In this document: piece after piece, positions 19,756 to 28,750 of the stretch
Layout of the letters: each line of letters starts with the position of its first letter
Position numbering within the stretch: position 1 is the stretch's first letter
DNA from: Peribacillus sp. ACCC06369
GTDB lineage: Bacteria; Bacillota; Bacilli; Bacillales; DSM-1321
DNA: 64,000 nucleotides
Assembly (NCBI RefSeq): GCF_030348945.1
Contig: NZ_JAUCEN010000002.1
Coordinates: forward strand, 434,001-498,000
Direction of reading: 5' to 3'
Notes under the pieces: model-generated
Seen by the model: the letters and a program-made list of their open reading frames with translations, nothing else
What the model was told of the DNA's origin: nothing
Database searches by the model: none
Translations under genes and position numbers: made by a program

Positions 19756-19785
19756 TTCAATTAATCAAACGTTTGATTAATTGAA
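19756..19785. promoter_or_regulatory. 30-bp perfect palindrome (candidate operator)
   Basis: Two perfect 15-base arms around the centre AAAC|GTTT (half-site TTCAATTAATCAAAC). It lies between the DUF1657 gene (minus) and the amt operon promoter (plus), 60 bases upstream of its -35. Symmetry and length suit a TetR-type dimer site. A related imperfect copy is at 24715-24732. Confidence 0.55.
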
Positions 19786-19846
19786 AGGGAACAGGCAAAA
19801 GCATTGTAAAAATCATGTAGTACAAATCGTTTTTATTGATTAATTA

Positions 19847-19875
19847 TTGACTGAATTCAGAATTATTAATATAAT
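19847..19875 (+). promoter_or_regulatory. Strong SigA promoter of the amt operon
   Basis: TTGACT (19847-19852), an exact 17-base spacer and TATAAT (19870-19875). Confidence 0.8.
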
Positions 19876-19913
19876 TATAGAAAACATAACGCAATTACGT
19901 GAGGTGATATGAC

Positions 19914-20327
19914 ATTTATATTAGGGACGATTTGTATAGTAGAGTTGTTTTTGAAATTTCATCTGAAGAAGTGATAAAAGGACTGCTATTTCATAAAAGC
20001 AAACAGGAATCGGAAATTGAAGCGATCAAAAGTAAAATACATAAATATGAGCAAAAACGAAGAGCTGAGGAAGCTTGGTATCAATCCCTATCACCATTTA
20101 AACGTTTTTTTACAGGGCGTGCTCCAAGTCATCACCAGGCCGTTGAGCATTTGGTGAATGTTAAAGATAGATATAAAAAAATTGAGATGATAAAACAGAA
20201 GGTCGCCTTTTTAAATGAAGTGATCCGTTTACTTGAAGAAGAACCGGAAAAACGGGAATTGAATTTACCATCAGACATCATTAACGAAATAATGGCCTGG
20301 CAGAAAGTGGAGGGAACACCAAGATGA
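19914..20327 (+). CDS. Unknown coiled-coil protein coupled to amt
   Basis: About 131-137 residues, charged and largely helical, with a predicted coiled coil (SKQESEIEAIKSKIHKYEQKRRAEE) and a second helix pair near the C-terminus. No family recognised. The stop overlaps the amt start (ATGA), so the two are translationally coupled, and a near-consensus promoter precedes it. The first standard start is TTG 19932, 23 bases from GAGGTGAT. In-frame ATT codons at 19914 and 19920 are better spaced, giving YIRDDLYSRVVFEI. The choice is open. GlnK, the usual amt partner, is absent. Confidence 0.7.
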   Translation: MYIRDDLYSRVVFEISSEEVIKGLLFHKSKQESEIEAIKSKIHKYEQKRRAEEAWYQSLSPFKRFFTGRAPSHHQAVEHLVNVKDRYKKIEMIKQKVAFLNEVIRLLEEEPEKRELNLPSDIINEIMAWQKVEGTPR

Positions 20328-21601
20328 CACTTGAAACGTTAAACGCTGGCTTGGATACGATATGGGTGGTACTTACAGCAGCCATGATTCTCTTAATGGA
20401 GGGCGGGTTTGCCTTATTGGAGGCAGGGTTCGTCCGTACGAAGAATAATGTGAATATCATCATGAAGGTTTTTGCCGATATCACGATCGGAACGCTTTGC
20501 TATTTCGTCGTTGGTTTTGGCTTAATGTATGGAATGGATGTTTTTGGAATCATCGGAGCCAGCGGCTTTCTGCTAAAAGGTGATTTATCGCACATTGACC
20601 TTACGATTTCCATGGATGCATTTTGGTTATTTCAAGGGGCATTCGTCATCGCCGTTATTTCCATCGTTTCGGGAGCAGTTGCGGAAAGGATTAATTTTCG
20701 GGCGTATCTTATTTTTGTGGTAATGATGACGGCATTCATCTATCCGATTGCTGGTCACTGGGTATGGGGTGGTGGCTGGTTAAGCCGGTTGGGCATGCAG
20801 GACTTCGCAGGGTCGGCGGTCATTCATGCGCTAGGCGGTTTTTCTGCACTTGCAGCTGCCATTGTAATCGGGCCGAGAGCAGGTAAATTCACTGCACGGG
20901 GGGTCAGTTCCATTTCGCTGCCAAGTAATCTCCCGTTGGCATCCGTTGGGGCATTCCTTTTATGGTTTGGCTGGTTTGGGTTTAATGCAGGAAGCACCTT
21001 GCAGGCTACAGATGGACGAATTGGCCATATTGCCATTGTCACGATGCTCTCAGCTGCATCAGGGGGAGCGGCGACCTTGCTTTATACACTATTTAGATAT
21101 GGACGCTCGGATGCACCTTCCGTCATCAATGGTTCACTTGCAGGTCTTGTCGGGATTACAGCAGGCTGTGCATTCGTTAGTGATTTGGCGGCGATACTGA
21201 TTGGAGCAGTTTCTGGAATGCTTATGTTAGCTGCGACAAATTGGTTGGAAGCCCGAAAAATCGATGATCCGGTTGGCGCCTTTCCTGTTCATGCGGCATC
21301 AGGCATGTGGGGTACGATAGCGGTAGGGATTTTCTCCACTGAAAACGGATTGTTTGCAGGTGGGGGATGGCATTTGCTCGGTGTTCAAACATTAGGATTA
21401 GTGGTGTTATGCATCTGGGGCTTTTCATTAACATGGCTTGTTTTTAAAGTTATAAATGTTTGGCTTCCTATAAGGTCCACTGAAGAAGAAGAAGAACTCG
21501 GGTTGGATATCAGTTATCATGGCATCATGGCCACACATACCTCGCCGGAGTTCATCAAGGTAGAGGACTACTATAAGCAGGATGAAGAATTGAAAAGGTA
21601 A
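20324..21601 (+). CDS. amt: Ammonium transporter (Amt family)
   Basis: 425-residue membrane channel for ammonium uptake. Eleven hydrophobic segments and the Amt signatures are present: MEGGFALLEAGFVRTKN near the start, the IHALGGFSALAAAIVIGPR helix, LWFGWFGFNAGSTL and FPVHAASGMWGTIAVGIF (pore His region). The C-terminal tail of about 45 residues is acidic (STEEEEELGLDISYHG...). Coupled to the upstream coiled-coil gene rather than to glnK, which is unusual. Which B. subtilis or other Bacillus paralogue it matches is not clear. Confidence 0.93.
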   Translation: MTLETLNAGLDTIWVVLTAAMILLMEGGFALLEAGFVRTKNNVNIIMKVFADITIGTLCYFVVGFGLMYGMDVFGIIGASGFLLKGDLSHIDLTISMDAFWLFQGAFVIAVISIVSGAVAERINFRAYLIFVVMMTAFIYPIAGHWVWGGGWLSRLGMQDFAGSAVIHALGGFSALAAAIVIGPRAGKFTARGVSSISLPSNLPLASVGAFLLWFGWFGFNAGSTLQATDGRIGHIAIVTMLSAASGGAATLLYTLFRYGRSDAPSVINGSLAGLVGITAGCAFVSDLAAILIGAVSGMLMLAATNWLEARKIDDPVGAFPVHAASGMWGTIAVGIFSTENGLFAGGGWHLLGVQTLGLVVLCIWGFSLTWLVFKVINVWLPIRSTEEEEELGLDISYHGIMATHTSPEFIKVEDYYKQDEELKR

Positions 21602-21646
21602 TGTCTATAATACTCATGGTAGAATCAAGTGAGAGGTGAATTTTAT

Positions 21647-21874
21647 ATGGGTACATGCAATCTTAATCATTCGAAGCAAGATGTCAGGTTGAAATTCGAG
21701 AGTCAACAGGCATTTTTACCAACGGTTTTGAGTCAAACATTAGATCGTTATCTGGAAAAAGCGAATTCGCAGGAAACACTGAATGAACTTTTTCATCTAT
21801 TGAAGAAGTATGACTTATCTACCTCTGAGGAACAGGAATCAAGAAACGAAAAGTTGAAAGAGATAATGTTGTAA
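21647..21874 (+). CDS. Small Bacillus-specific protein, unknown function
   Basis: 75 residues starting MGTCNLNHSKQDVRLKFESQQ, with helices ending in LNELFHLLKKYDLSTSEEQESRNEKLKEI. No motif recognised. GAGAGGTGA precedes ATG 21647 by 8 bases; the frame is open from 21629. It lies 45 bases after amt and ends before a strong terminator, so it is probably the last gene of the same transcript. Confidence 0.7.
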   Translation: MGTCNLNHSKQDVRLKFESQQAFLPTVLSQTLDRYLEKANSQETLNELFHLLKKYDLSTSEEQESRNEKLKEIML

Positions 21875-21880
21875 TCGAGA

Positions 21881-21919
21881 AAGAACGGGAGTGGAAGCTT
21901 ACTCCCGTTCTTTTTTTTG
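21881..21919 (+). terminator. Terminator of the amt operon
   Basis: AGAACGGGAGT / ACTCCCGTTCT stem with an eight-base loop and eight Ts. Confidence 0.9.
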
Positions 21920-22242
21920 TTTTTTTCATAATGGAATATCTGTCTCTTAAAACGGCAGGGAGGCGCACTATTTATTTAAGGGATTTTTGTGATACTATCT
22001 CATGAATCATTTACATACTTATACAGAGGGCGTAAGGAAACTTACGCGTAGTTGGTTGATCTATAAGGCTAACAATGAATGGATTGAGGTGAGAAATTGA
22101 AAAACTGATATTCAAAATTGTCAGAAAAGAAGAGGTTTGGTGTAAAAACCTAGGTTTTTCAAGGAACGTGATTTTTTCGTGGTTGTACTTATTTAATGCA
22201 TGTAAAAGGTGTAACGAGTAACAAAAGGGAGAGACATAAAAA
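21920..22242 (+). other. Intergenic region with hairpin
   Basis: No supported gene. A perfect hairpin GCGTAAG-GAAA-CTTACGC lies at 22030-22047. A 32-codon frame starting with the ATG near 22002 runs through it but has no clear ribosome site. Confidence 0.4.
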
Positions 22243-24093
22243 ATGAAAAATTGTAAATCTTGTGGCAATCCTTTGAACGAGGACTCTCGATTTTGCCCAT
22301 CATGTGGCGCTCCTGTTGTGGGTGAAGAACAAATAACAAAAAAGGAACCCGCTGCTTCCGAGGTGAGGCAAGAACTATTCGAGGAAAGGTCTACCAAAAG
22401 GCAATTCAAGCAAAGAACGTTAATCATTACTGCAATATTGGCCTTTATCATGTTTTCGAGTGCAGCCGCAGCTATTATTCTTCATAAATCCCCGAAAGAG
22501 CTGTATCTTCTTTCTGAATATAAAACATATCAGAGTTCCAAAGAAGGGTGGGTCGATAAATATGGCGATACAATTGAATTCCAAGAGAAAATGATGAAGG
22601 AACCTTCAAGTTCGGAGATGACTCTAAGCGGAAAAGTCGAAATGGATTCATTATCGAATGAACAAGACCTGGAAATGATTCAAGAATCATTTAACCAGGC
22701 ATCTCTTACTGCCAAAACAGAACAGGATCCAATAAGCAATCAAGGTTATTATAAATTAGCTTTGAATGTCGATAAGGAAAGGGCATTGGATGTAGAAATG
22801 TTCCAAACCAAGGATCGACTCGGTTTGAAGGTGCCGATCTTATATGAGAAATTCTTATATTTAAATATTGATGAATATGGTGAGTTCATGCGGATGATCG
22901 ATCCATCATATGCTGGCACTGAAACCTTGGAAGTATCCGATCTTGAATGGCAAGACTTGAAATTGACGGAGAAAGAACAGGAATACATCCAAAAACGATA
23001 TGGGGCGTTCCTGTTGGACAATTTGGATGGTGAAAACTTTAAGATGAAAAAAGGGGTGGAGTTTAAACGTGAAGGCGAAACGATGAAGGTAAGGGAAGTG
23101 ACGCTTAAACTATCTTCTTCGGAAACTAAAAACCTAGTAAATGATTTCATGGACCATTTAATAAAAGATGAAAAGCTTCATAACATGATAGTCACTAGGG
23201 TACAAAAGGTGTCAAAGGCTGGGAGTCCTGATGCTAAAGAATTGAAACGGCAATTGTTGGACGGTTTAAAAGCTGCTAAGCAAGAAACGAAGGGTTTCCG
23301 TTTTTCTAAAGGATTTTCTTCTACATTGATTATTAATAAGGATGAGCAAATAATCGATCGTAAAGTAACAACTGCTTTTGGAGGCAGTAAGAACCAAGTC
23401 AACATGAAATTGAGGAGCAAAAACGTTCCATATGGCAAAGATCGGAAAACCGAAGAATTTAGCGTGGCACTTACTCCAGAAAAAGATGAGGAACCAAAGC
23501 TTATGTTCCGGATTACAAATGATGTGACCATTAAAAAAGATACTCGGAAAGAGAATCTTAATGCCTCTTATAAGTTAGAAGAGTATGAGGAGCTTGTGGA
23601 AATCAAGTTTTCGATGAAGAGTGATATTGCCGGAGAACAGGGTGGTAAGCAAAAAATCAAAAGAGATTTCAATCTTAACTTCGTCGGCGGCGACTTCACG
23701 AATATGCCTTCCGCTTTTAAAGGGACCTTTAAACAAACGAATGACCTTAACTTAAAGAAAGACTATTCTAACGGCAAATTCGAATTAAAGCTTGGTTTAG
23801 CAGATGAATGGGACTCAGGTACGGTCACATTAAAGGTGGATTACAAAACGAAACTAAAAGACAAACTGGAAATGCCGGATTTGAAACCTGATTCTGGAGG
23901 AGGCTTAAGCTTAGTGAACATTACTGAAGATGAAATGTATCGAATTCAGGAAGAAGTAGGAATCAATTTGATGGAGCTAGGTGTTAAATACGGACTGGTG
24001 CCAGAAGATGTTTATCAGTTCGATATCTATGATGAGGCTAGTTATGATGGTTATTATGATTTAGAAGATGAAGATACGAAAGATAAGTTGTAG
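22243..24093 (+). CDS. Zinc-ribbon membrane-anchored protein (DUF6583-like)
   Basis: 616 residues. An N-terminal double-knuckle zinc ribbon (CKSCGNPLNEDSRFCPSCG, residues 3-21) is followed by a charged linker, a single membrane segment near 66-85 (LIITAILAFIMFSSAAAAIIL) and a large external domain of about 520 residues rich in alternating beta strands. The layout resembles Bacillus zinc-ribbon proteins labelled DUF6583, a name given from memory. AAAGGGAGA precedes the start, and a terminator follows. Role unknown. Confidence 0.75.
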   Translation: MKNCKSCGNPLNEDSRFCPSCGAPVVGEEQITKKEPAASEVRQELFEERSTKRQFKQRTLIITAILAFIMFSSAAAAIILHKSPKELYLLSEYKTYQSSKEGWVDKYGDTIEFQEKMMKEPSSSEMTLSGKVEMDSLSNEQDLEMIQESFNQASLTAKTEQDPISNQGYYKLALNVDKERALDVEMFQTKDRLGLKVPILYEKFLYLNIDEYGEFMRMIDPSYAGTETLEVSDLEWQDLKLTEKEQEYIQKRYGAFLLDNLDGENFKMKKGVEFKREGETMKVREVTLKLSSSETKNLVNDFMDHLIKDEKLHNMIVTRVQKVSKAGSPDAKELKRQLLDGLKAAKQETKGFRFSKGFSSTLIINKDEQIIDRKVTTAFGGSKNQVNMKLRSKNVPYGKDRKTEEFSVALTPEKDEEPKLMFRITNDVTIKKDTRKENLNASYKLEEYEELVEIKFSMKSDIAGEQGGKQKIKRDFNLNFVGGDFTNMPSAFKGTFKQTNDLNLKKDYSNGKFELKLGLADEWDSGTVTLKVDYKTKLKDKLEMPDLKPDSGGGLSLVNITEDEMYRIQEEVGINLMELGVKYGLVPEDVYQFDIYDEASYDGYYDLEDEDTKDKL

Positions 24094-24130
24094 ACAGGGT
24101 GTTTTTACTTCCTTTTATTTAAAAGTACTA

Positions 24131-24182
24131 GTGGGAAATAGGAAAGCAGCCGCAGGAATGTGGCTGTTTCCTATTTTCTTTT
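24131..24182 (+). terminator. Terminator after the zinc-ribbon gene
   Basis: Long imperfect stem (GAAATAGGAAAgCAGCC with GGCTGtTTCCTATTTTC) followed by TTTTTAT. Confidence 0.8.
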
Positions 24183-24261
24183 TATTGGGCTCATCAGTAA
24201 TTCGTAACTACGTTTTTAAAGAAGAAAGCAAGGTTCTCCCATATAATGTGGCGGTCATTCC

Positions 24262-24575
24262 AAGGAAAGGCTTATGGAGTTATGTGATGCAGTTCAGCTC
24301 CAGGTTATCTAGCTTTTGGGGAAGAAAGGTAAACTTAATATCGCGGTTTCTTGATACATGAAGCTGATATCCTTTTGTTCGACTAACCGACCGTGGGTAT
24401 CGATCCTCAATCCAAACTTTAAATTAATCAATATGTAAAAAGGAATTGCAAGGCAAGGAAATGCAATTCTGTATATGACACATGATATGAGTGAAATCAT
24501 AAAACTCTATGACCGAATCGGTATTCTTCAAAATGGTGTACTGAAATTCAAGGGTACACGCGCTTTCGTAAAAAT
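24262..24575 (+). pseudogene. Decayed ABC transporter ATP-binding protein (3' half)
   Basis: Reading across frames gives ERLMELCDAVQLQ, then GKKGKLNIAVS, a one-base deletion, LIHEADILLFD-stop-PTVGIDPQS (Walker B and D-loop, with the catalytic Glu codon now TAA), a shift, and KGIARQGNAILYMTHDMSEIIKLYDRIGILQNGVLKFKG (H-loop). This is the second half of a drug- or sodium-export-type ABC ATPase, with no Walker A and at least three lesions. A frame just upstream (24170-24260) may be from the same relic. Confidence 0.7.
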
Positions 24576-24789
24576 GGCTTTTATAGCGGCTATTAAAACT
24601 TATAGCCATGGAGGATGTGGGTAGGGCTGTTAAGGGAAACCGAGGATGGTTTTGAGGAGTGATTAATCAGTTTAAGTAATTTAGAAAAGGGTGTTTATTG
24701 AACCTTTAAAAATCTAATCAATCGTTTGATTAAATCTCATGTACTGGATTTTACTGATTAAAACAGGCTTTGATAAAAGCATTGCGCAT
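24576..24789. other. Intergenic region after the ABC relic
   Basis: No gene seen. It contains the imperfect palindrome at 24715-24732 and the tail of the minus-strand terminator. Confidence 0.4.
24715..24732. promoter_or_regulatory. Palindrome related to the 30-bp site
   Basis: TAATCAATCGTTTGATTA: 18 bp with one mismatched pair, identical to the core of the 19756-19785 palindrome except at one position. Confidence 0.45.
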
Positions 24790-24822
24790 AAAAAAAGCGG
24801 GAGCCCATAATGAGCTCCTGCC
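24790..24822 (-). terminator. Terminator of the coiled-coil gene
   Basis: On the minus strand GGCAGGAGC pairs with GCTCCCGC around TCATTATGG, followed by seven Ts. Confidence 0.8.
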
Positions 24823-24832
24823 ATTTCCTCCA

Positions 24833-25270
24833 TTAAAAACCATCATCTGTTGCAGAGAAGGGGATGTTTAGGTTTCTTTCCACTGCCCGAAGTCTTTGAT
24901 TAAGCCTGTTTAACCTATTCGTATGTCGCTGGTCCGCTTGACTTAGCCTGGTGATTTCCTGGTTAACGCGGTTCACTTCCCTATTTATCCGCGTAATTTC
25001 TTGGTTCTGCCGACTGAGTTCCCTCGTTTGACGCTCATTTTGCCGCTCAAGTTCCCGGACCCTTCTTTCGAGTTGTTGAGGCTGCCTTTCAACATCGAAC
25101 TGGTCAGGCACTTGGCCATATGAATTTTCTTGAACCTGCTGAAGGTCCCAATCTTGCTGTGGCACATATTCAAATCGTTCAGGCTGTTGGAAATATGGGT
25201 TATAATTAGACTGAAAGTACTGGTGATTTCCATTTTGGTGTGGAAAAGGATAAAATCCGTATGAATTCAT
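24833..25270 (-). CDS. Gln/Asn/Arg-rich coiled-coil protein, possibly spore-associated
   Basis: 145 residues. The N-terminal 55 are rich in Asn, Gln, Tyr and Pro (NSYGFYPFPHQNGNHQYFQSN). The rest is a regular coiled coil in steps of seven with the recurring phrases ELERQN, EITRINREVNRVNQEITRLSQ. The composition resembles spore-coat or surface-layer proteins, but no family is recognised. ATG 25270 has AAGGAGAG upstream. Ends at its own terminator. Confidence 0.7.
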   Translation of the reverse strand: MNSYGFYPFPHQNGNHQYFQSNYNPYFQQPERFEYVPQQDWDLQQVQENSYGQVPDQFDVERQPQQLERRVRELERQNERQTRELSRQNQEITRINREVNRVNQEITRLSQADQRHTNRLNRLNQRLRAVERNLNIPFSATDDGF

Positions 25271-25513
25271 AGTCAACTCTCCTTTTTAAAATCGGGATGG
25301 ATACGTTATAACTTATGTAAGTTCCGGTGAAGTGAATAGGCGTTAGCCCATAACAGTGGGAAGAAGAGGTAGTCTGCAGAAAAAATTTCAATAAATTTGC
25401 AGAAACCATCCTGTTCCTATATCGTTTAGGATAGGAGAAATTCTTTTATCCATCTTGAAACCAATCTCAATGATAATCCGTATATATAGAAAAGAGTGTA
25501 AGTCAGGAGTGTA

Positions 25514-26176
25514 ATGATAATGAATCGATTTCTTGCTGATACTGTTCCGATATTGATTGCATTTCCAATGGTTTTTCCGGTTTGGTTGATTAGCTATTTC
25601 GTATTGAATCAACCGTTTGTCCTGTCTGTTGTCATATCTTTAGCAGGAGGGGTGCTTGCATACTGGCTAAGTTCCGTTTATTTTTCCTCGCGATTCCTAA
25701 AAAAACATGAATTGACGAGAAAAGAATACCAATATATAAAGAAAAATTTAATTGAGGCAAAACCAAAGATATGGCGGGTGCAAAAGGCACTCATCTCGGT
25801 CAGGCATATCTCTTCTTTTAAACAGAGGAAGGATATGATTAAAATGATCAGGAAAATATATAGTCTGACGAAAAAAGAACCGAAGCGGTTTTACCAGGCG
25901 GAGCAATTTTATTACTCGCATCTGGATTCGGCTACGGAACTCGCAGAGAAATATGTTTTTTTATCACAGCAGCCAAAAAAGAATAAGGAACTCGAACTTT
26001 CCTTAACGGAAACTCGTAAAACCTTAAAGGAACTCACTAAAACGATAGAAAAAGATTTATATAAAGTGATTGCCGATGATATCGATAACCTTAACTTCGA
26101 ATTGGATGTTGCTAAGCAATCCATTAACACTGGAAAAGAGTCACAAGTAATTGATGAAAGCAGGAGGTTAAAATGA
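25514..26176 (+). CDS. xpaC: XpaC-like protein
   Basis: 220 residues with two N-terminal membrane segments ([39 protein letters not shown]) followed by a helical cytosolic domain. It matches the XpaC/YceG family, named for hydrolysis of 5-bromo-4-chloroindolyl phosphate in B. subtilis. The true role is unknown and may concern the membrane or toxic anions together with the next gene. Starts at 25514 or 25520. It overlaps the yaaN homologue by 4 bases, reproducing B. subtilis xpaC-yaaN. Confidence 0.82.
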   Translation: MIMNRFLADTVPILIAFPMVFPVWLISYFVLNQPFVLSVVISLAGGVLAYWLSSVYFSSRFLKKHELTRKEYQYIKKNLIEAKPKIWRVQKALISVRHISSFKQRKDMIKMIRKIYSLTKKEPKRFYQAEQFYYSHLDSATELAEKYVFLSQQPKKNKELELSLTETRKTLKELTKTIEKDLYKVIADDIDNLNFELDVAKQSINTGKESQVIDESRRLK

Positions 26177-27345
26177 ATAACAATGATCCAAACCTGTTGA
26201 ATAAAACGAATAATGCCAGTTTGATCGATGATCTTTTAGCCAATCCATTTGATGGGGTGCAGGAGCTGGAGAAAGTATCTTCCCAGGAAGCGAAACCAGT
26301 AAAACTGATTGATGTCATTCCTGAAGAGAACAGGGCAAAGGCTTATCAGCTTGCCGAACAAATCGACCCAACGAATCATCAGGCAATGATATCCTACGGT
26401 ACACCCGCCCAATCAAAACTCCTGACCTTTTCTAATTCCATGCTTGAGCATGTCCAGAAAAAAGATGTGGGTGAAGTAGGCAACATTATCAGTGATTTAA
26501 TGAAGAAGTTAAACGAGCTGAGTCCGGATGAGCTTAAACCGGATAAGCCCTCTTTTTTTGCGCGTATGTTCGGGAAGCTCTCGGGATCTGTACAGGAGGT
26601 GCTCTCCAAGTATCAGAAAACTGGGGCCCAGATTGATCGAATCAGTGTAAAACTAGATCGGAGCAAGAATATCCTGTTATCGGATATCGTAATCCTTGAA
26701 AAGCTATATGAAACGAATAAGGAATATTTTCAGGCGTTGAATGTCTATATTGCAGCAGGGGAAATAAAACTCGAAGAAATCCATGAGAAAACGATTCCGG
26801 AGCTAAGGAAGTCCGCTGAATTAAGCAATGATCAAATGAAGTTTCAAGAAGTCAATGATATGCGCCAATTTGCTGAACGGTTGGATAAAAGGCTTCATGA
26901 TTTGAAATTGAGTCGTGAAATCACGATTCAAAGCGCACCGCAAATCAGGCTGATTCAAAACACGAATCAGGCACTAGTCGAGAAAATACAATCTTCGATC
27001 ATGACGGCCATTCCTCTTTGGAAAAATCAGGTTGCGATTGCACTGACCCTAATCAGGCAAAGGCATGCTGTAGAAGCGCAAAAGCAGGTTTCCAAGACTA
27101 CAAATGACTTGTTACTGAAGAACTCTGAGATGCTGAAAACGAATACCATTGAAACGGCTAAAGAAAATGAGCGGGGACTTGTCGATATCGAAACATTAAA
27201 AAATACTCAAGCCAACTTGATTTCCACGCTTGAGGAAACCATGCGGATTCAGGAAGAAGGCAGGCATAAACGCCGACAAGCCGAGCAGGAATTGGCGTCA
27301 ATGGAAAATGAACTGAAACAGAAACTATTGGAGATAAAGGGATAA
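26173..27345 (+). CDS. yaaN: TelA/YaaN-family toxic-anion resistance protein
   Basis: 390-residue cytosolic helical protein of the TelA family (tellurite and other toxic-anion resistance, PF05816). Family phrases include [30 protein letters not shown] near 40-70, [22 protein letters not shown] and the helical C-terminal half with [27 protein letters not shown] sequence. Coupled to xpaC by an ATGA overlap. The biochemical activity of the family is not established. Confidence 0.9.
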   Translation: MNNNDPNLLNKTNNASLIDDLLANPFDGVQELEKVSSQEAKPVKLIDVIPEENRAKAYQLAEQIDPTNHQAMISYGTPAQSKLLTFSNSMLEHVQKKDVGEVGNIISDLMKKLNELSPDELKPDKPSFFARMFGKLSGSVQEVLSKYQKTGAQIDRISVKLDRSKNILLSDIVILEKLYETNKEYFQALNVYIAAGEIKLEEIHEKTIPELRKSAELSNDQMKFQEVNDMRQFAERLDKRLHDLKLSREITIQSAPQIRLIQNTNQALVEKIQSSIMTAIPLWKNQVAIALTLIRQRHAVEAQKQVSKTTNDLLLKNSEMLKTNTIETAKENERGLVDIETLKNTQANLISTLEETMRIQEEGRHKRRQAEQELASMENELKQKLLEIKG

Positions 27346-27356
27346 GGGGAGATAAC

Positions 27357-27926
27357 GTGGAAACTATCGAGGCTATAAAAACGAGAAGAAGCATTGGAAT
27401 CGTTAAGCAAGATCCGATACCGAAAGAAATGATCGAACAAATCATCGAAGCTGGAACATATGCACCTAATCATCACCGAACGGAGCCTTGGCGCTTTTTT
27501 GTATTGACAGGAGAAGGAAGAAATAAACTTGGGCAGGTCTTCGAAGAAATAACAAGAATCGAAAATGCTGATGATACTCCGGAAAGTCTAATCAGCAAGC
27601 TCGAAAGACAAAAAAAGAATCCCTTAAGGGCTCCAGTCATCATTGCAGTGGGCATAGAGCCTAGTGATAAGAATAATGTCCTCGTTTCAGAGGAATATGC
27701 GGCAGTGAACAGTGCCATCCAAAACATGCTTCTAGCTGCACATTCCCTAGGTTTGGGTGCAGTATGGAGAACGGGGAAAATAACATATCATGAAAAGGTC
27801 CGGGAATTTTTCAAATTATCCTCAAAGGGAGAAGTATTGGCCTTCATATATTTGGGCTATCCTGACATGGAGCCGAAACCTGCTAAGAAAACACCGATTG
27901 ATGAATTGACCACATGGATCGGGTGA
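27357..27926 (+). CDS. Nitroreductase-family flavoprotein (YdjA/YfhC-like)
   Basis: 189 residues. FMN-binding nitroreductase fold with IKTRRSIGIVKQDPIPKE and TYAPNHHRTEPWRFFVLTGEGR at the N-terminus, AVNSAIQNMLLAAHSLGLGAVWRTG in the middle and LGYPDMEPKPAKKTPIDE at the end. The NHHRTEPWRF segment fits the YdjA-like subgroup. It is an NAD(P)H-dependent reductase of unknown substrate. GTG start with AAGGGGAG upstream, 12 bases after yaaN, so probably the last gene of the xpaC operon. Confidence 0.88.
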   Translation: METIEAIKTRRSIGIVKQDPIPKEMIEQIIEAGTYAPNHHRTEPWRFFVLTGEGRNKLGQVFEEITRIENADDTPESLISKLERQKKNPLRAPVIIAVGIEPSDKNNVLVSEEYAAVNSAIQNMLLAAHSLGLGAVWRTGKITYHEKVREFFKLSSKGEVLAFIYLGYPDMEPKPAKKTPIDELTTWIG

Positions 27927-27939
27927 AAAATTAAGGGGG

Positions 27940-27981
27940 CAGTTGCAGCAGTGCAAACACACTGCTGCAACTGTTTTTTTT
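27940..27981 (+). terminator. Terminator after the nitroreductase gene
   Basis: Perfect 14-bp stem CAGTTGCAGCAGTG / CACTGCTGCAACTG with eight Ts. Confidence 0.95.
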
Positions 27982-28120
27982 GCCTTCAATAAGATTTCTT
28001 ATATCTGTTTTAACGAATGGGATTTGTCCTAGGCAGACTTCGTTTCAAGTGACGATTGATGAATTAGGTTGTACAATACATAGGAAGAATAAATTTTGAT
28101 GAATTAGGATGTGTCTATAG

Positions 28121-28627
28121 ATGAGGACGATTGATCCATTTGAGATACTCGATGGAAAAGCGATTAAATATTTGGATGTTTTTGGCGTTGAGGATGGAAT
28201 TGCATTAAAGAGTAAGTATGAAGATAAAACATATTGGATATATGATTATTATTGCATGCATCAGACTTGTGATTGCCAGGAAGTATACCTTGAATTCGTA
28301 GAGGAGCTCAAGAGCAATAAACAGGCAGGACAGCATTTTGGAGTGAGGGTTTCTTTCAGGGATAATCAATTTGCCCTGGAGGATTATAATATTTCCAAGC
28401 AAAAGGCAATGGATATCGCGGAAGATACGTTAAAGTACAGTAAAGATGTAATGGAGTTATTTAAACAGCGCTATCAGCAAATGAAGGAAAAAGGCACGCA
28501 AATTATCATGGAAAGTGCGAAGGCAGCTAAAATGCCGCATGTCCATACGGAACCGGTAATCGGAAGAAACGAACCTTGTCCATGCGGAAGCGGGAAAAAA
28601 TACAAAAAATGCTGCGGTGCAGCTTAA
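28121..28627 (+). CDS. SEC-C motif protein
   Basis: 168 residues. The C-terminal SEC-C zinc motif is exact: [20 protein letters not shown], ligands C-x-C and C-C. The upstream 140 residues contain a cysteine-rich patch ([13 protein letters not shown]) and no recognised domain. SEC-C ends occur on SecA and many unrelated proteins as a protein- or nucleic-acid-binding tail. Standalone gene closed by a terminator. Confidence 0.82.
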   Translation: MRTIDPFEILDGKAIKYLDVFGVEDGIALKSKYEDKTYWIYDYYCMHQTCDCQEVYLEFVEELKSNKQAGQHFGVRVSFRDNQFALEDYNISKQKAMDIAEDTLKYSKDVMELFKQRYQQMKEKGTQIIMESAKAAKMPHVHTEPVIGRNEPCPCGSGKKYKKCCGAA

Positions 28628-28634
28628 CATTCAT

Positions 28635-28670
28635 GGAAGCTGACTCGATTAAGAGTCGCTTCTTTTTTTA
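28635..28670 (+). terminator. Terminator after the SEC-C gene
   Basis: GAAGC-t-GACTC / GAGTC-g-CTTC with loop GATTAA and seven Ts. Confidence 0.85.
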
Positions 28671-28732
28671 TTTGAACAAGCGCTAAGCTGAGAAATGAAT
28701 TGTGCAATAATTAAAAAAATGTGGAAATATAG

Positions 28733-28750
28733 GAACACTTGTTCTATAAT
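28733..28750 (+). promoter_or_regulatory. GAAC-N4-GTTC box abutting a -10 element
   Basis: GAACACTTGTTC (28733-28744) runs directly into TATAAT (28745-28750). GAAC-N4-GTTC is the core of the Gram-positive SOS (LexA) box, and here it would cover the promoter spacer. The next gene is ispA, 210 bases on. Confidence 0.45.

Noticed and set aside
24068..24361. 97-codon plus-strand frame after the zinc-ribbon gene
   Set aside because: It runs through the terminator hairpin and across the decayed ABC ATPase; not a real gene.
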